This document shows positions 1 to 12,221 of a stretch of DNA of 64,000 bases, one piece after another. The number at the start of each line of letters is the position of its first letter. Positions within the stretch are counted from its first letter, which is position 1. The stretch is from Punica granatum (Eukaryota > Streptophyta > Magnoliopsida > Myrtales > Lythraceae). Both the position numbers and the translations under genes were made by a program. The stretch is taken from contig NC_045129.1 of assembly GCF_007655135.1 (NCBI RefSeq), positions 31,187,122-31,251,121 on the forward strand. The letters run 5' to 3'. The notes below the pieces were generated by a model. That model was given only the letters and a program-made list of their open reading frames with translations, was not told the origin of the DNA and did not search any database.

Positions 1-444
1 AAACTACCCATTAGGATAGGGTCTGGGTAGCTTATATTGAAAATGGGGGTAAGGTTTGAGTATTAAAATAAGAAATCGATAAAAATCGATTTCAACTTTT
101 GCATGTAGAGTACCTAGAATCGGAACCGAAATTGATACCCGAACCCGAATAATAAGTTCCCATTATATATATATAGTTATATTTAGATATTCTTATATTT
201 AAAAAATATAGTTACTAATTTAAAAAATCTAAATTTATGTCGACATTCTGTTTTTCGTGATTACTGATTATGGATGATATATTTTCGATTTTATTTAGCG
301 AGATAAAAAAATTTTCAAGTTTCAGTAGGTTACCCGCAACTTGTAGTATAATACAGGTTCCAGGTAAGTTTAGGTTTCAGGACTTAACAAGAAAGGGTCT
401 GGATGCCGTGAAAAAAATAGAATACCTGGACCCGCACATCCCTA
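1..444. mobile_element. hAT-like non-autonomous element, copy 1 (left end outside window)
   Basis: This stretch aligns along its length with the better-bounded copy at 20185-20844: shared blocks include TGTCGACATTCTGTTTT, the A-rich TTTATTTAGCGAGA run and the repeated 'GGTTCCGGGT' type text. The right terminus at 444 reads, on the reverse strand, TAGGGATGTGCGGG. This matches the left terminus TAGGGGTATGCAC of the second copy and the usual TAGGG/CAGGG start of hAT elements. It lacks about 200 bp that the second copy has in its middle. No transposase frame is seen; the 66-codon frame at 270-470 is only repeat sequence. Confidence 0.6.
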
Positions 445-734
445 GTGTGACAGTAGAAAAAGAAAAATAAGAAAAAAAAAGAGAAAACAGGAGAAAAAGG
501 AAAAAAGAAAAAACTTAGAAATAGAAGAAAAGCAGCAAATAGTAAAAGGCAAGTTGGGGTTGGGGCCTTATAAGACAATTGCTTCCCTCTCAAAACTCTC
601 CCCCTTCCTTACTCAACAACTCTCTTGTCTTTCCCCTCCCCCATTTCTCTGTCTATCACTAAAACTTTCCAGTCTTTCAAATTCCTCCACTCTCCATTGA
701 CAAGAAGCAGTAGAAGTAGAAGAAACAGCAAAGC
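445..734 (+). promoter_or_regulatory. 5' flank and leader of the DUF1635 gene
   Basis: An A-rich run (about 459-530) is followed by a TATA-like TTATAAG at 568-574 and then a C/T-rich leader (585-690) typical of plant 5' UTRs, ending at the ATG at 735. The transcription start is inferred at roughly 600. Confidence 0.4.
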
Positions 735-1609
735 ATGGAGAATCAACGCGTCCCTCTTCTCAGCTGGGCTTACTTCTGCCACGGAAAGGTAATGCGCTCT
801 CCCCGACCGCACGACAGTTGATTCGTCAAAACTCGTGTTTTCTTGATCGGCATTGCTTTCGGTTACGGTTCTTTTAGTGACGGATGATTAAAAGTTCGTG
901 TGTTTTCTGTTACCAGACCATGGAAGAGCTGAGGCACACCCTGTTTTACACCACACTCGAGCTCGAGAGCACGAGGCTCGCCGCCCAGGAGGAGCTGAGG
1001 AAGCGGGACGACCAATTGATCCAACTCAAGGAGCTCCTCAACCGGGCCATGAGAGAGCGCGAAGAAGCCCAAGAGAAGTACCAGAAGCTCCTCCTCGATA
1101 AGCTCCTTCTCCAACAGCAGCAACAACAGAACTTGACTCCGACTGCTGCGACCACTCCGCCTCCCCTTTCGGGGGTGTCGAGCGTCGAGGACGATGCTCG
1201 GAGAGGGATTGACTCTGCCAACAACGGCTTCTCCTCCTCTGACTGTGAGGAAAGCATTGTGTCCTCCCCCGCTGCAGGGGCTCTGCCCCGGCTCCCTGAG
1301 CTCGACGCCATCCTGCCCGAGAAACCCGTCCTTCCCGAGAAGGGCAAGCTCCTGCAGGCTGTGATGAAGGCCGGTCCCCTGCTGCAGACTCTGCTACTTG
1401 CAGGGCCCCTACCCCAGTGGCGACACCCCCCTCCTCCGCTCGAGTCCTTCGAGATCCCGCCCGTCACTATCCTTTCTCCCCCGCCTCCACCACTCCTCCT
1501 CCCGGACTCCATCGTAGCCAACTGCGGCCGACTGTGCCGGAAAAAGGGAATATCCGAGGGAACCGATTCGCCTACCGAGACTAAGTTCCAGAGGGTCGCC
1601 CTCAATTGA
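735..1609 (+). CDS. DUF1635 family protein, two exons
   Basis: Exons are 735-788 and 917-1609, giving 248 residues. Exon 1 encodes a short MENQRVPLLSWAYFCHGK leader and ends in AAG|GTAATG; the acceptor is TACCAG|ACC, and the phase is 0 on both sides. The downstream frame has an in-frame ATG at 920, but the leader is typical of the family and is joined by clean splice sites, so 735 was chosen. Residues about 20-75 form a conserved helical block (MEELRHTLFYTTLELE, then K/E-rich heptads ending in LLLQQQQQQ), predicted coiled coil. The C-terminal third has the family signature GKLLQAVMKAGPLLQTLLLA followed by GPLPQWRHPPPPL. The middle is Ser/Pro-rich and low complexity. DUF1635 proteins are plant-specific and of unknown function. 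There is no signal peptide or membrane span. The coding region is markedly GC-rich. Confidence 0.9.
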
Positions 1610-3100
1610 CTTCTTAAATTTTAACTTTACTAGATACTCCATATATATGCATATATTTATTTATATATATTCTCTAAATACACAATTAGGGAGTGAACTG
1701 ATCTTAGCATTCTGTACATAGGCTTGATCTTTAGAAATCTAAGGAAAAAAAAATCTTTAGGAACGGTGTTAGCGAACTATAATGTAGGTGGAGAGAGATT
1801 AAATATGACGACGGTAGTGAAACTGTCGCTACTAATCTCTGGGCTTGTGAAGATTTTTGTGGCGCCTTTGCCTTCACATTTTGCTGATGATCCATGTAGT
1901 GATCAACGAATTGTACTATAACTCTCACATTCCTGCGAGACCGTCCCAGACTGATGAAGAGCGCGGTCGGTCCCGTTCCATGAGGAATCTGTTTTAGTCC
2001 GGGTTCGGGTCGGGAAGCTCCTCCTGTAGAGTGTGGGGAGAGTGTGTGTTGTTGTTGTATGTGTTTTTGAGTGTGAGCGAGAGGGATCACATCAAAGACA
2101 TTAAAGATGATGGGTGTGGAGTTGTTAGGGAGTAGGGAGGGATTTGGGTGAGAAAAGGACCCAACCACCAAGTAAAGGGTCTAAGAGGGGAGCGAGGCCT
2201 TTGCTTTGTCGGGGTTTCGAGTGGATCCCACAAATCGGAATCAGGATCTACTAAGCAAGTGTGATTTGTAATGAATTATTATTATCATTATCATCATTAT
2301 TTAGGTTTAATCATGTCTTTTTTATTTTTTTTGGGTCCCCGTTGTTGATTTACAAGCTCCCTCTCTTTTTCATCCTAAAGTTTCTGCATATATTAATCTC
2401 CCCCCACCACCGCTCACATCCGTTACTAATGCTTGCGCTTTAGCATCAGATCAGAACTTTCCCCGCCAAGTGGAACAGATAATGTTGCGGCTGATGCATA
2501 GAAATATATCAACCCCAATGGCGGGAAATCCGGCGTCGATCTTATCGGTCGGAAGCCATTTTCAGATCTCACTTATCCTAAAAGTTGAAAATTCCAGCAG
2601 AACTGGGTCTACGTTATGTTTTGGATGGCACTTTTCTGTCCGGAAATCACAGCTATAGCAAGAAATGTGGTTCATCAGACAAAAAGCAGAACCGAGACGT
2701 GTGGACGGTCCTTAATGCGTTTTGCTTCACTGTAAATTGGCAAAGAATGCGAGATTTCTCAATTGGGTTCACACGAGGAGCTAGAAAAATAACAAGGGGA
2801 AGACACAGATGACTTTGAATCCTTCAAGTTTTGCTGGGAATGTCGGGCTTATGTCAAATGGAAAACGTAAAATGGGAAGGGAAGACTTTGATACGAATCA
2901 TACGACCTTCTTGATCTAATTCAGACTGGTTCATACACATGGGCTTCATCATAGATCCTCTTCTTCTGTGTAGAGAGTCCGAGCCACAGGTTCATGCTTA
3001 AGTTCACTAGACTTATCAAATGTCTCGAGTCTAACAAAATTTAATTGCCATGATGCCGTCTAGTAACTCGTTGGGCAAAGAAAATGCTGCTCACCGAATA
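1610..3100. other. Intergenic, no assignable gene
   Basis: The first ~100 bases are the AT-rich 3' flank of the DUF1635 gene. A 146-codon open frame on the minus strand (1731-2171) overlaps a moderately GC-rich, C/T-biased stretch. Read on the minus strand it looks like a 5' leader (CT-rich, with CAACAACAAC), but the peptide matches no family I know. It could be part of an unrecognised transcript. Short frames at 2470-2812 look like chance. Confidence 0.3.
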
Positions 3101-5637
3101 TACGATCGATGAGCAACACTCATATATACCATGATATATACAATGAAAATAATACTTATATGCATTTTTTCGGTGTGAACCATGATATTCGGAAGTCCAA
3201 TTGGGCCCCAACTAATCCAGTCGAACCGGGTTTACCCCTTAGTGAGTCAACTCACGTTGGGAGTTACTTATATGCATTTTCATTGGTAGTTACTCATCCG
3301 CAAAGCATCAGTAACACTCATTCAATATTTTTGGATATACAATTGACAAATCTATCATAGATCCGATCTTTTCCAGTTTGGATGGTTTTTCGAATAGGCA
3401 GTCGGAATCTGTTGATAGGGATCCATCAAGCCCAATGCTAGGCCCGTCCTTTAGCAACAGTTTTCCTTCAAACCAGGCCTATAACGTGATATTGAGGCCA
3501 ACGTAAAATATGTCCATTTGACAAAAAGCTCATATTGAGGCCCAAAAGGGCTAATAATTATTCTGTCCTTTCTTATTTAAATAAATAATAATTATAATTA
3601 AGGTTTTTTTTGTTTTACATATTAGGAAACTTTTTATTAATAAAAAAGGAAAAAGAAAGAACGTCATTGCATTTAATTGTTTTATTTTATCAGGTAGTTT
3701 TAAATTAGAAAAAGTTATTAACTAATTAATTGATAAATTTAAAAGAAATGAAAGAATTCCCTTGCATTTTATTGTTTTACTTTACAAGACAACATTATAT
3801 TAAAATAAATAAATATAAAGAAGGAAGCAAAGGTGGCGGTGAGACACAAGTGCGAAGGGAGCGAGTTGAGGGTTTTTTTTTTTTGGCTCTTCTCCTTTTT
3901 CGTTTTTATGGCTATGTAAAGAATTTCCCTCCCTATGTTGGTTAATTTTTTGGGATCATGATCCCTACTCTTTATGTGATTTTTTTTTTCTGATCATAAG
4001 AGAAATTGTCTTTTCGTTCCTTTCTAACTTTTCATTCTTGATTTGGGTTTTACCGTTACCTTCGAACCAGTTTTGTGTTTATTTTAGGGAAAATTTTTAA
4101 TAATCAAGACAATTCATCAAATAGTAGTTTTCCTATTGGGACAACATAAATTTTTCTTTGTATCATTTCCCATAAATTTTATCTCTTTTATGTGATATAA
4201 TCAAGAGTAGTAACCGATTTCATAAATCTATAAAGTTCAAAAAATATATATAATGAATTTCATAGATAGCTACACCGACCCTCCCACAAATTGCGATTAC
4301 TAATTTTTTTTTTTTTAAGATTTGATCTGATTGAAGCTATAGCGTAATCATCATTTGCTGGAATCAAAATATCTGCAAGATCTATAGGTATCGGTTTGTA
4401 TTAGTTAAAACAATTGGTCCTCAACTCTTCTTGCCAAAAATCACAACTTTGAGATCTCGGCCAGTTAGGGAATAAGTCAATTCCGGGGGAAGTGGTCGCC
4501 TATGAACGACACCTCCAGCACCCTCCCATCCTCTCTAGCTCTTCCCTTCCCTTCCCTTCCCAGTCCTCAATTTTCCTTTCCTTTTTTTTTATCCCCCTAA
4601 TTCTTAAAAAAGCCAATTCATTTATCTGACAAACAAGTGCTGCATACTTACTCTTATTGGCTTCAATATCCATGTCAGTCTTCTTGGAAGAAAAACATTA
4701 ACTTCCAGACTAAAGTAGTTAAAATGTTAAAGATTGAAGATAAAAGTGACAACTAAAAATTTTAAAATGAAGGTTGAGTATCAAAAGTTTTTTTTTCCCC
4801 CTCTTCATGTTACTAGTATTTATTCTTTCTCTCTATATCATATCTTCTATCATAAAAAGGAGAAAAGAGCAAATTTTTATCTAGTTGCAATATTTAATTT
4901 CTGAAATTCCCAAAAGAAAAAAAGAAGAAGCTTGTATCTTAGGGAGATGGAAATCCATATTGGTACACACATATGGGTAGAATGGCCTGACTAGTAACAA
5001 AGGGATATAGTGCGCCGGTACACGCTTTTATCTAGTCCTTAGAGTTTCAATTCTTTTTTATTTCCTTCCTTCTAACTGGAATGGGATGCTAAATTAAATC
5101 CCATTATCTATACTCTTTTTTTTTTTTGTGCTCGGTACATTATCCATACTATTATATAAAGCAAAAGGTGGAAGCTTCGTCCCCATCCTCCCCACAAAAA
5201 AAAACACCCCTTACCAAGATAATTCTAATTAATAGATACCACAAGATTAAGGTTAAAATTGTAAAAGTAATAAATAACACCCCTTTCCCATCCTGGCCTC
5301 ATCCACGATATTTTCCTCATTTCCCCTCGAGTTTCATAATTTTCTCTCGGGTCAGTTAATTTTCCCAAAAGAAATGGGATTTAAAATAATTGTATTATCT
5401 TTTAAAATTGATGAGATTAAAATAATTGGATTTTGTAAATGAATTTTTTATAATAAATTAAATAAAGAATAATAATTGATATGCATTTATAACTTATATT
5501 TATGTACAATAATTTTAATACTATAAACGTTAATACAATAAGCTCAAACCTATAATAGGATATTTATCAATAGTTTATAAGGCATAATTCCTTAAACACT
5601 AGGCTTTTTATGCGTTGCATGGGTTCGTTTTTATATA
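3101..5637. other. AT-rich intergenic spacer with diverged repeats
   Basis: No gene is seen. The part at 3170-3330 (GTGAACCATGATATTCGG, AACTAATCCAGTCGAACC, then ACTCACGTTGGGAG) resembles a dispersed repeat seen again at 44070-44250. Poly-T tracts and CCTTCCCTTCCC pentamers lie around 4530-4580. Open frames at 3730 and 5126 are low complexity. Confidence 0.35.
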
Positions 5638-5980
5638 GGGTTTTTACCTAAAATGATCTATGGTATGTCCGTTTTGTCAAATCTATCATATGTTTTTTTT
5701 GTCAAATCTATCTCATGGTTTACTTTTTGCATCAAATCTATCACGGCGTTATCTTTTCCGTCAACATCTAACGGTCGTGTTGACGTGGCACGTGGAGAGA
5801 TAGCGGGCCACACTTGCCACGTGGGCGTCACGTCAGCACGGCCGTTAGATGTCGACGGAAAAGATAACGCCGTGATAGATTTGATGCAAAAAGTAAACCA
5901 TGTGATAGATTTGACAAAAAAAAGCATAAGATAGATTTGACAAAACGGGCAAACCATGGGCCATTTTAGGTAAATACCCC
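5638..5980. mobile_element. Foldback Mutator-like MITE with exact 9-bp target duplication
   Basis: The whole 343 bp is a near-perfect inverted repeat of two ~165 bp arms. The left end reads GGGTTTTTACCTAAAATG and the right end, reverse strand, GGGGTATTTACCTAAAATG. The centre (about 5790-5825) has CACGTGG..CCACGTG. TTTTATATA occurs at 5629-5637 and again at 5981-5989, an exact 9-bp direct repeat of the length Mutator-like elements generate. Two mirror-image open frames (5653-5934 +, 5658-5957 -) simply read the palindrome from each side and are not genes. Confidence 0.85.
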
Positions 5981-5989
5981 TTTTATATA

Positions 5990-6889
5990 TAACTTTATAT
6001 CATTTATTTTTGTAATTATTTTTATTTTGAAACTCCAATTTTCTTATTAGAAATAACTTTTAATTATAACTCTCATATAATAATCAACAATTTTGGTTGT
6101 AAATTAGAGTAAGTTAATTATTATTATAATTTGAAACTAATTACTTCAATTAATATGTGTCATATTTTTAAGTTAATTGCTAATATATATTTGTCGCATA
6201 TATTAAGTTTGCATTTAGGTTAAAAATTTGTGTCGTCCTTTTTTAAGTTTTATTTTTACTTAATTTATGAGCTTAAATTAATAGCACTGTGTCATAATTG
6301 TTTCTTTTATATGATTATGTTAATTTCTTTGTAGTGTTTATATCATTTGCATTATATATATATATGTATGTATACACATGTTCGTTTACATTATATACAC
6401 ATATATATATTTTCTTATAACAATTAGTCTGATCTTCGGAAAATATATTTGCTTCTTAACTAAATAAAATGACTAAAATGTTAATTTTAAATTTCATATG
6501 ATAACCAATTAATAAAATTAGATTAATTTGGAATGGTTTGATAAATATTTTTAACTAACGGTCTCAATTAATGTGCATCATATATGGATTTAATCATTGT
6601 ATATTACATATTTACACGAATTTGATTACACATTTTCTAAATTGAAATTTTATGACATCACTTATTTCAAATATTTTATTTTTATTTTTTTATATTACAT
6701 TACAATAAGTTCATATATTATAATAAGAAATGATACGAGATATATGAATTATTATTTTTGGGTGATAAAAGGGGTCGAAGCCTAGATATATGAATATTTT
6801 GGATCATCTCTCTTAATCTTTTGAATAAATTATGTTAATCTTGTTTCATTAATGAAAAGTCTTTATTATTATAAGAGTAATTTTTTCCT
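5990..6889. other. AT-rich spacer
   Basis: No gene or RNA is seen. It holds (TA)n with TATGTATACACATG around 6350-6410. Composition is close to 80% A+T by eye. Confidence 0.35.
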
Positions 6890-7050
6890 AATAATTAAAA
6901 TTGTGAGAGACATTGCTCTCGCAATTTCAGGAGATCAAGTATTAAATGTTATTCTCACTCCCAATAAGTGTGTTTCCCGGGGATCAAACTTGTGTTCTCC
7001 TCCTTAGAAGAGTTGAAATTACTTACCAGTTAACCCATACTTTGTTGGGA
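6890..7050 (-). mobile_element. tRNA-derived SINE-like copy, family 1
   Basis: On the minus strand this reads AACAAAGTATGGGTTAACTGG, then an A/B-box-like pair (GGTTAACTGGTAAGTAA and AAGTTTGATCCCCGG). It ends GAAATTGCGAGAGCAATGTC. It aligns throughout with 62553-62715 on the plus strand, including ACACTTATT, the CACCTGAAATTGCGAGAG block and the 3' CACAATTT. Pol III-type boxes plus dispersal in both orientations support a SINE. A fragment of the same 3' end lies inverted at 7083-7114. No target duplication was found. Confidence 0.5.
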
Positions 7051-7114
7051 GGGGAAATAAACTCTAACATTTGATTTCTCATAATTGCAAGAGTAATGTC
7101 TCTCACAATCTTTT

Positions 7115-8384
7115 ATATGAGTCAATTCCCCATATATATGGATATGGATTCGATTGCCTAAATTATTTATTATAGATAGATATTGATTATAGGTCCCTAT
7201 GGGACTCTTGGTGACGAGCGAGGCCATTTTTCGCACTCGCCAAATTCTTATTTTTTAAATAATTCATTTTTTAAAATTTTCTTATTTAAATATAAAAATT
7301 TCATAAAAAATCTAATTTATCACCAGTCTGAGTACTCTTTTCCTACTTGTCCCATGCTCAACGCATCTAGCGAGTAGGGTGGGTTTTCCCACATGCGGGG
7401 AGCCACTCCACTTTCTTTTCTTTTTATTTTTATAATTCCAATTTCATATAGCTTTTTCCCGATAAGCACAACCTAATATCCGTAATCCCATGGGTTCCAA
7501 CTAACCTAAGTTCGAGTTGGATCGGCCACTAATTAGTAAAACTTTGTAATTGTGGATTTTCTCTATTTGCGATAATCAAACTCAATCGTCTCATTCAAAC
7601 TTGATCATCCAATGCTAAACGCATGGGGTGAGTGGGGATTCACCCAATTTTTTTAGAATTTCAATTTTCTATTGTTTCTTTTTTTATGTGCACCACCTAA
7701 TATCTCGGATTAAAGTGGATCCTAAACAATCTAGGTTCGAGCCCGGTTGACCAATTAAGGAGTAAAACTCTCCCAATAGTGGATTTTCTCCATTCTAAAC
7801 AGCGAAACCCAATACTTTACTTTTGACAAAGAATACACTTACAAAGTGAATGTGGCAAGCATGTGTTGCCAAGTATAACCTTTTGTTTTTTTTGTTTTTT
7901 TTTTAAAGTCTAACTTGATTTTTAATTATCCTTAAGAAAATGCCGCTCTTATCTTCAATTATATTTTTCGCTAATTTCTTCCTATTTTATGCATGTCATC
8001 CGAAACAATAACGAACTATATATGTTATACATAGGATCCTAGAGTGTAATCATTGAATTTGTATTCTAATATTTTTTTTTCAAATATTTGTAGTGACATG
8101 TTTTAACTACTAGATATATTTTTAGTATCATTTTAAATTATAACATGTAATTCGTTTTAAATATTTATAATTCACGTATTATTTCTATGTTATTGTAATC
8201 CAACATATGCTTCTTATATTAAAATATAGTTTTATGAGCTTAATTAGCATGTAAATTTATTAAATTATGAAATATGATGCAAGTACCATCAATAAAATTT
8301 GGCGAAAAATTTTACGCTATGTGCAGGAAATATAGCATATATATATATATATATATAAATTAAGAGGTTAATACTTTCACACAT
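7115..8384. repeat. Spacer holding two copies of a short dispersed repeat
   Basis: Segments at about 7490-7590 and 7690-7810 share AACTTAAGTTCGAG/AGGTTCGAGCCCGG, then 'agtaaaactctcccaat', then GTGGATTTTCTCCATT. Related text occurs at about 40240-40370, 44070-44250 and 45400-45530. It may be an old SINE or element tail. Positions 7811-8340 are plain AT-rich DNA ending in a (TA)n run at 8336-8357. No gene is seen. Confidence 0.4.
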
Positions 8385-9046
8385 TGTAAAATTCCACTTG
8401 AAGACGATTGGGCCTTTCTCCAACTTAAAAGCTCCAACTGGTAGGTTGCTAAACCCAATATCTTATAAACTCATATTTTTCTATTCAAATTTTCCACCGT
8501 TTTCACTTGGCAATCTATGACTTTGACATTTGACCTATACATTCCATGTGGATCTGAAGAACTTGCCCTTAAGAACTAACTACAAGTCGGGCATTTACAA
8601 AGAAACAATTGAAGAGGCCACAAGCTTCCACATTGGGGCCAACACGGGCGCACTTTGACTGCCCTTGATAAAGATAAAATTAAAGAGACCTAGCATGGTG
8701 TGAGCCTACACGGGGGCGCGAAAGCCTAACCTGCTCTGATACCATGTAAAATTCCATTTGGCCCTATAAGTGATCGAATCTATTTTCAACCCAAAAGCTA
8801 ACATATTCTATATAATAATAGTTATGACAATTTATACCACATTGGGGCCAATACGGGCGCACTTTGACTGCCCTTGATAAAGATAAAATTAAAGAGACCC
8901 GGCATGGTATGAGCCTACACGGAGGCGCGAAAGCCTAACATGCTCTGATACCATGTAAAATTCCATTTGGCCCTATAAGTGATCGAATCTATTTTCAACC
9001 CAAAAGCTAACATATTCTATATAATAATAGTTATGACAATTTATAT
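8385..9046 (-). mobile_element. TRIM-like LTR element, tandem LTR/internal units
   Basis: Two near-identical 209 bp units lie head to tail (8628-8836 and 8837-9045). Each contains, on the minus strand, TGGTATCAGAGC (at 8733-8744 and 8942-8953), the initiator tRNA-Met primer-binding site used by plant copia and TRIM elements. It directly follows a short LTR-like segment ending ATTTTACA. Read on the minus strand the order is LTR (~97 bp), PBS plus ~110 bp internal, LTR, PBS plus internal, then a diverged LTR start at 8385 (TGTAAAATTCCACTTG). No coding capacity is present. The polypurine tract is not clear, and outer target duplications were not found. Confidence 0.55.
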
Positions 9047-11838
9047 ATATGTCATTTCAAATTTCAATTGATGATGGAAATTTGCACTTAATATTATCGA
9101 GGAAAGGCAACTTTATAACCATCTATAGAAATCTTTGACTTATGATTTTCTAATAAAGTTATATTTTGGAATATATTACCCGATGAACAAACTCGAGATT
9201 GTATATAATATATTTTCATTTTTATAAAATTAAATAAAAATAAGTTAATTTATAATAAAAATTAATGAAATTTAAAAGTGATTATAAATGAAACTATTTT
9301 GAAAGAACGGGCTTAAATTTCTGACATATTATGATTTTAACTATAATTAGTATGTGAGTAAAACTATAACTTCTTTTTTGAAATTAACTTTCAATAAAAA
9401 TAAGAAATAATAACTTTTAATTTGTATTTTCTAGCATATTATTAAATATAATTTTGACCCCGCGGCATTGTGTAGGATCGAAGTATAGAATAACATCTCT
9501 TACAATTTACATGATTGTATATTAGCTCTAGTTTGTTTCTCTTTTATTAAACCTCATATTACTTTGATAAGTTTACGCTGTATAATTTGGATTTAGGTGA
9601 TGTTAAATATATTTAAATATTTTTTATATTTAATTATTACTATGTGAGAAGAAAATTAGAATGGTATAAAATGAGAAATACTTGTGATCTGAAATCTTGA
9701 ATTCACTAGATATTTAAAGGGAAAAAAAGAATTCAATAAGACAAGAATATAATACATTAAATTTTTGACAATTCAATTAAGGAATGCAACTTGACAAAAA
9801 TAAAATAAAGAGAGAGGGAATAGAGTAAAAATATAGACACGACGAATATAGTTTTACAAAAAATTCAGAAAAATTCGAAAAAAGAAAAAATGAAAAGAAG
9901 AAAGAAAAGGAGGTGAGCATGCATGATGATGACCATATGAGATGCCAGAATGGAATTAAACATAACTTTTCAACTCTTTAACATATTTTTAAGATAATTT
10001 TAGGTCTTGCCCACTTCATGATGCATGTTAAAATATAATTGGAGTTGAACACTGAAATCTGTCGGCGAACGATACGATAGGGTCATCTCTTCCATCATTT
10101 GATGGAACTGCGGGCTGTGTATTTTTAATGGCCAAAGAAGAAACTGTGGGCTCCCATCCCTCTGAACATAAGGCCAAATATATATATATATATATATTAA
10201 AATTGCCCTTGGAAAGGGCACGAGGAAGACCCGTGGAGGCCTGAGGCTGAGGACATCCCTAAATTATATTTCAAGAAAGGGAGATTTGTTTAGTTCAAGC
10301 TTAGGCACATGTCCGCGTTTTGTCATGGGAGTCCAGCCTCCATGGACCGTGTGCTTTATTTATTTGATTGCTGCTTATATGATAAGGACATGAGAAATCA
10401 ACTAATCAATCAATTAAGCTGATTTAATTAATTAGTTTTAGTTGTTCAATTGATAAGGACTGCTAAGAACTAACTAAGCTTATATAAATTATAAGTTGAA
10501 TACCTGAAGCATATTACGGGATCCAATCTACATCACAAATTATAAGAGGACTACAGCTATGTTATCATTATATAAGGATATGATCGATCGATGCCCTCAT
10601 CCCTTACGCCCTCCCGCCTCGGCCTTTTATTATATGTTTGGATGCCCATAAATCACCTCAAAGACCAACAGACGACACGGATAGTAAACCAAATAATAGA
10701 ATTTAATATGCGGTCGCGAGCTGTTATCTTCTATACATTCCCTGTGGTAAACTTGCTAAATTAACCCATGATGGATTAGATACATCCTTGCTTAAACTTG
10801 CGTATGCTTGTAACATTCGAGATTAATATCATTATTCCAATAGCTAGGTAAAGCTGAAATCCCAATCTTTTGTTCGGATCTGCGAAATGTCCGTATTGAT
10901 AAACTTGCACAGCTCAATTACAATCCGAATATGTTACTTCCTTAACAAGAGGGAGCGGTAGATGAGTTTCGTGGATGTTACAAGGTAATTCCTAATAATC
11001 AATTAACTACGTCGTCATCAGGTATGAATTTTTGTGTGTGTGAACAATCCAGTCAGAAGCATCCTGGTGGTTAAGAAAGCGACATTATTCCGTTCACGAT
11101 CCTTATACTATTTGTCCTACAATTGATAAAACAGAAAGATTCTCCCATCGTGATATATAATATACATGTATACATATATGCATATGAGAATGATTATGTA
11201 TGGCGACGAATCTCTTTTCAGATTAGACAATGTAAGGAGCAAAATTACAAGAAATAATGCAAACAAATTAGTATGCGAGCTCAGCGTTTTTTAGATTATA
11301 TAGGGGCTCTATATCCACTTTGTTTCGTCGAACTTCCTTTGCATTTTAACCACCACATGTGAAAAGGTAAAGTGCAAGAGCAATTTCATAAAATAATTTT
11401 GTAAGTTTTGTTGAGATAAAATTCTAAATAATTGTAATTAATTTAGGAAGACAATATTATATGCTAGGTAAATTTTAAAAATTTCAATTACAAAGACAAA
11501 AGACATTAATAACTAAATGGGTGTACTATTTGCCACCAAGGATTTACCGAGGGATCGAATCCCTCGCGAATACGCAAGTAATCCATTGAAAATAACAAAT
11601 TTTCGATAGATTACCCATGAATTATTCCCTCTCTAATACTCGATTTTATAGTAGTGAAGGTTGCAGGGACCTTAGCCCCCACCTCTCTACTTTCGTATTT
11701 CTATGATTTTCCTTCGATATATTTTTTAACTTTCTGAAAGTTTACAAAAATATTTAAATTTTTTTTGAATGACATGGCATCTATTCGGCGCATGTAGTGC
11801 CAAACAAGCTAAAAGGAACTAACTAAAAATGCCAAATC
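9047..11838. other. AT-rich intergenic DNA
   Basis: No gene, RNA or bounded element is recognised in 2.8 kb. It holds a (TA)n run at 10176-10198. The text at 11530-11640 has GAGGGATCGAATCCCTCG, a short palindrome reminiscent of a B box, but no convincing partner sequence. Confidence 0.35.
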
Positions 11839-12212
11839 ATGCGTGGAGTCTCGAGGTTCAACAAGTGACCCTTGAGGTCGATTCCGAACTGGTCCCCAAG
11901 CTCATTACGAGGAATGATCACACTGCTCCACACATTGCTTCGTCGTTAGAGGCGATTAGAGGACTACTTGATCGAGAGTAGACTGTCAAGGTTGTTCACA
12001 CATATTGGCATGAAATTCAAGTAGTAACTGATTAATTAGTGAGGAGCTCTTACATTTACCATTGGAGACGCATTTTTACTGGCTTACTATCTGGTTTAAG
12101 AGCGTTATTATTTAGCAACATTACTAAAGTGTTCATACCCCGCCTTTATATATATATATTCTTTTCTGTGGGCTCAGGCCCTGTCATCTTGTTCTCAAAA
12201 AAAAAAAAAAAG
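11839..12212 (+). mobile_element. 5'-truncated LINE (RNase H tail) with target duplication
   Basis: The frame starting at 11841 reads AWSLEVQQVTLEVDSELV, then LITRNDHTAP and EAIRGLLDRE before a stop at 11979. It continues VKVVHTYWHEIQVV. This is the C-terminal RNase H domain of plant L1-type LINE polyproteins (AW.LG..V.LEVDS with the catalytic Asp). After further family-like text the copy ends in GTTCTC plus a 14-base A tail (12197-12211). GCCAAATCA flanks it at 11830-11838 and 12213-12221, a 9-bp direct repeat consistent with target duplication. Several stops make it a dead copy. Confidence 0.7.
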
Positions 12213-12221
12213 GCCAAATCA

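Noticed and set aside
946..1605. 219-codon frame on the minus strand opposite the DUF1635 gene
   Set aside because: Antisense shadow of a GC-rich coding exon; low-complexity peptide and no family.
1980..2040. Partial resemblance to miR168 (GGTCGGGAA)
   Set aside because: Only 9-10 bases agree and no complementary arm lies nearby.
5653..5957. Two overlapping ~95-codon frames on opposite strands with almost the same peptide
   Set aside because: They arise from reading one palindromic transposon from each side.
8628..9045. CRISPR-like direct repeats
   Set aside because: Two 209 bp units with primer-binding sites in a plant genome; no spacer pattern.
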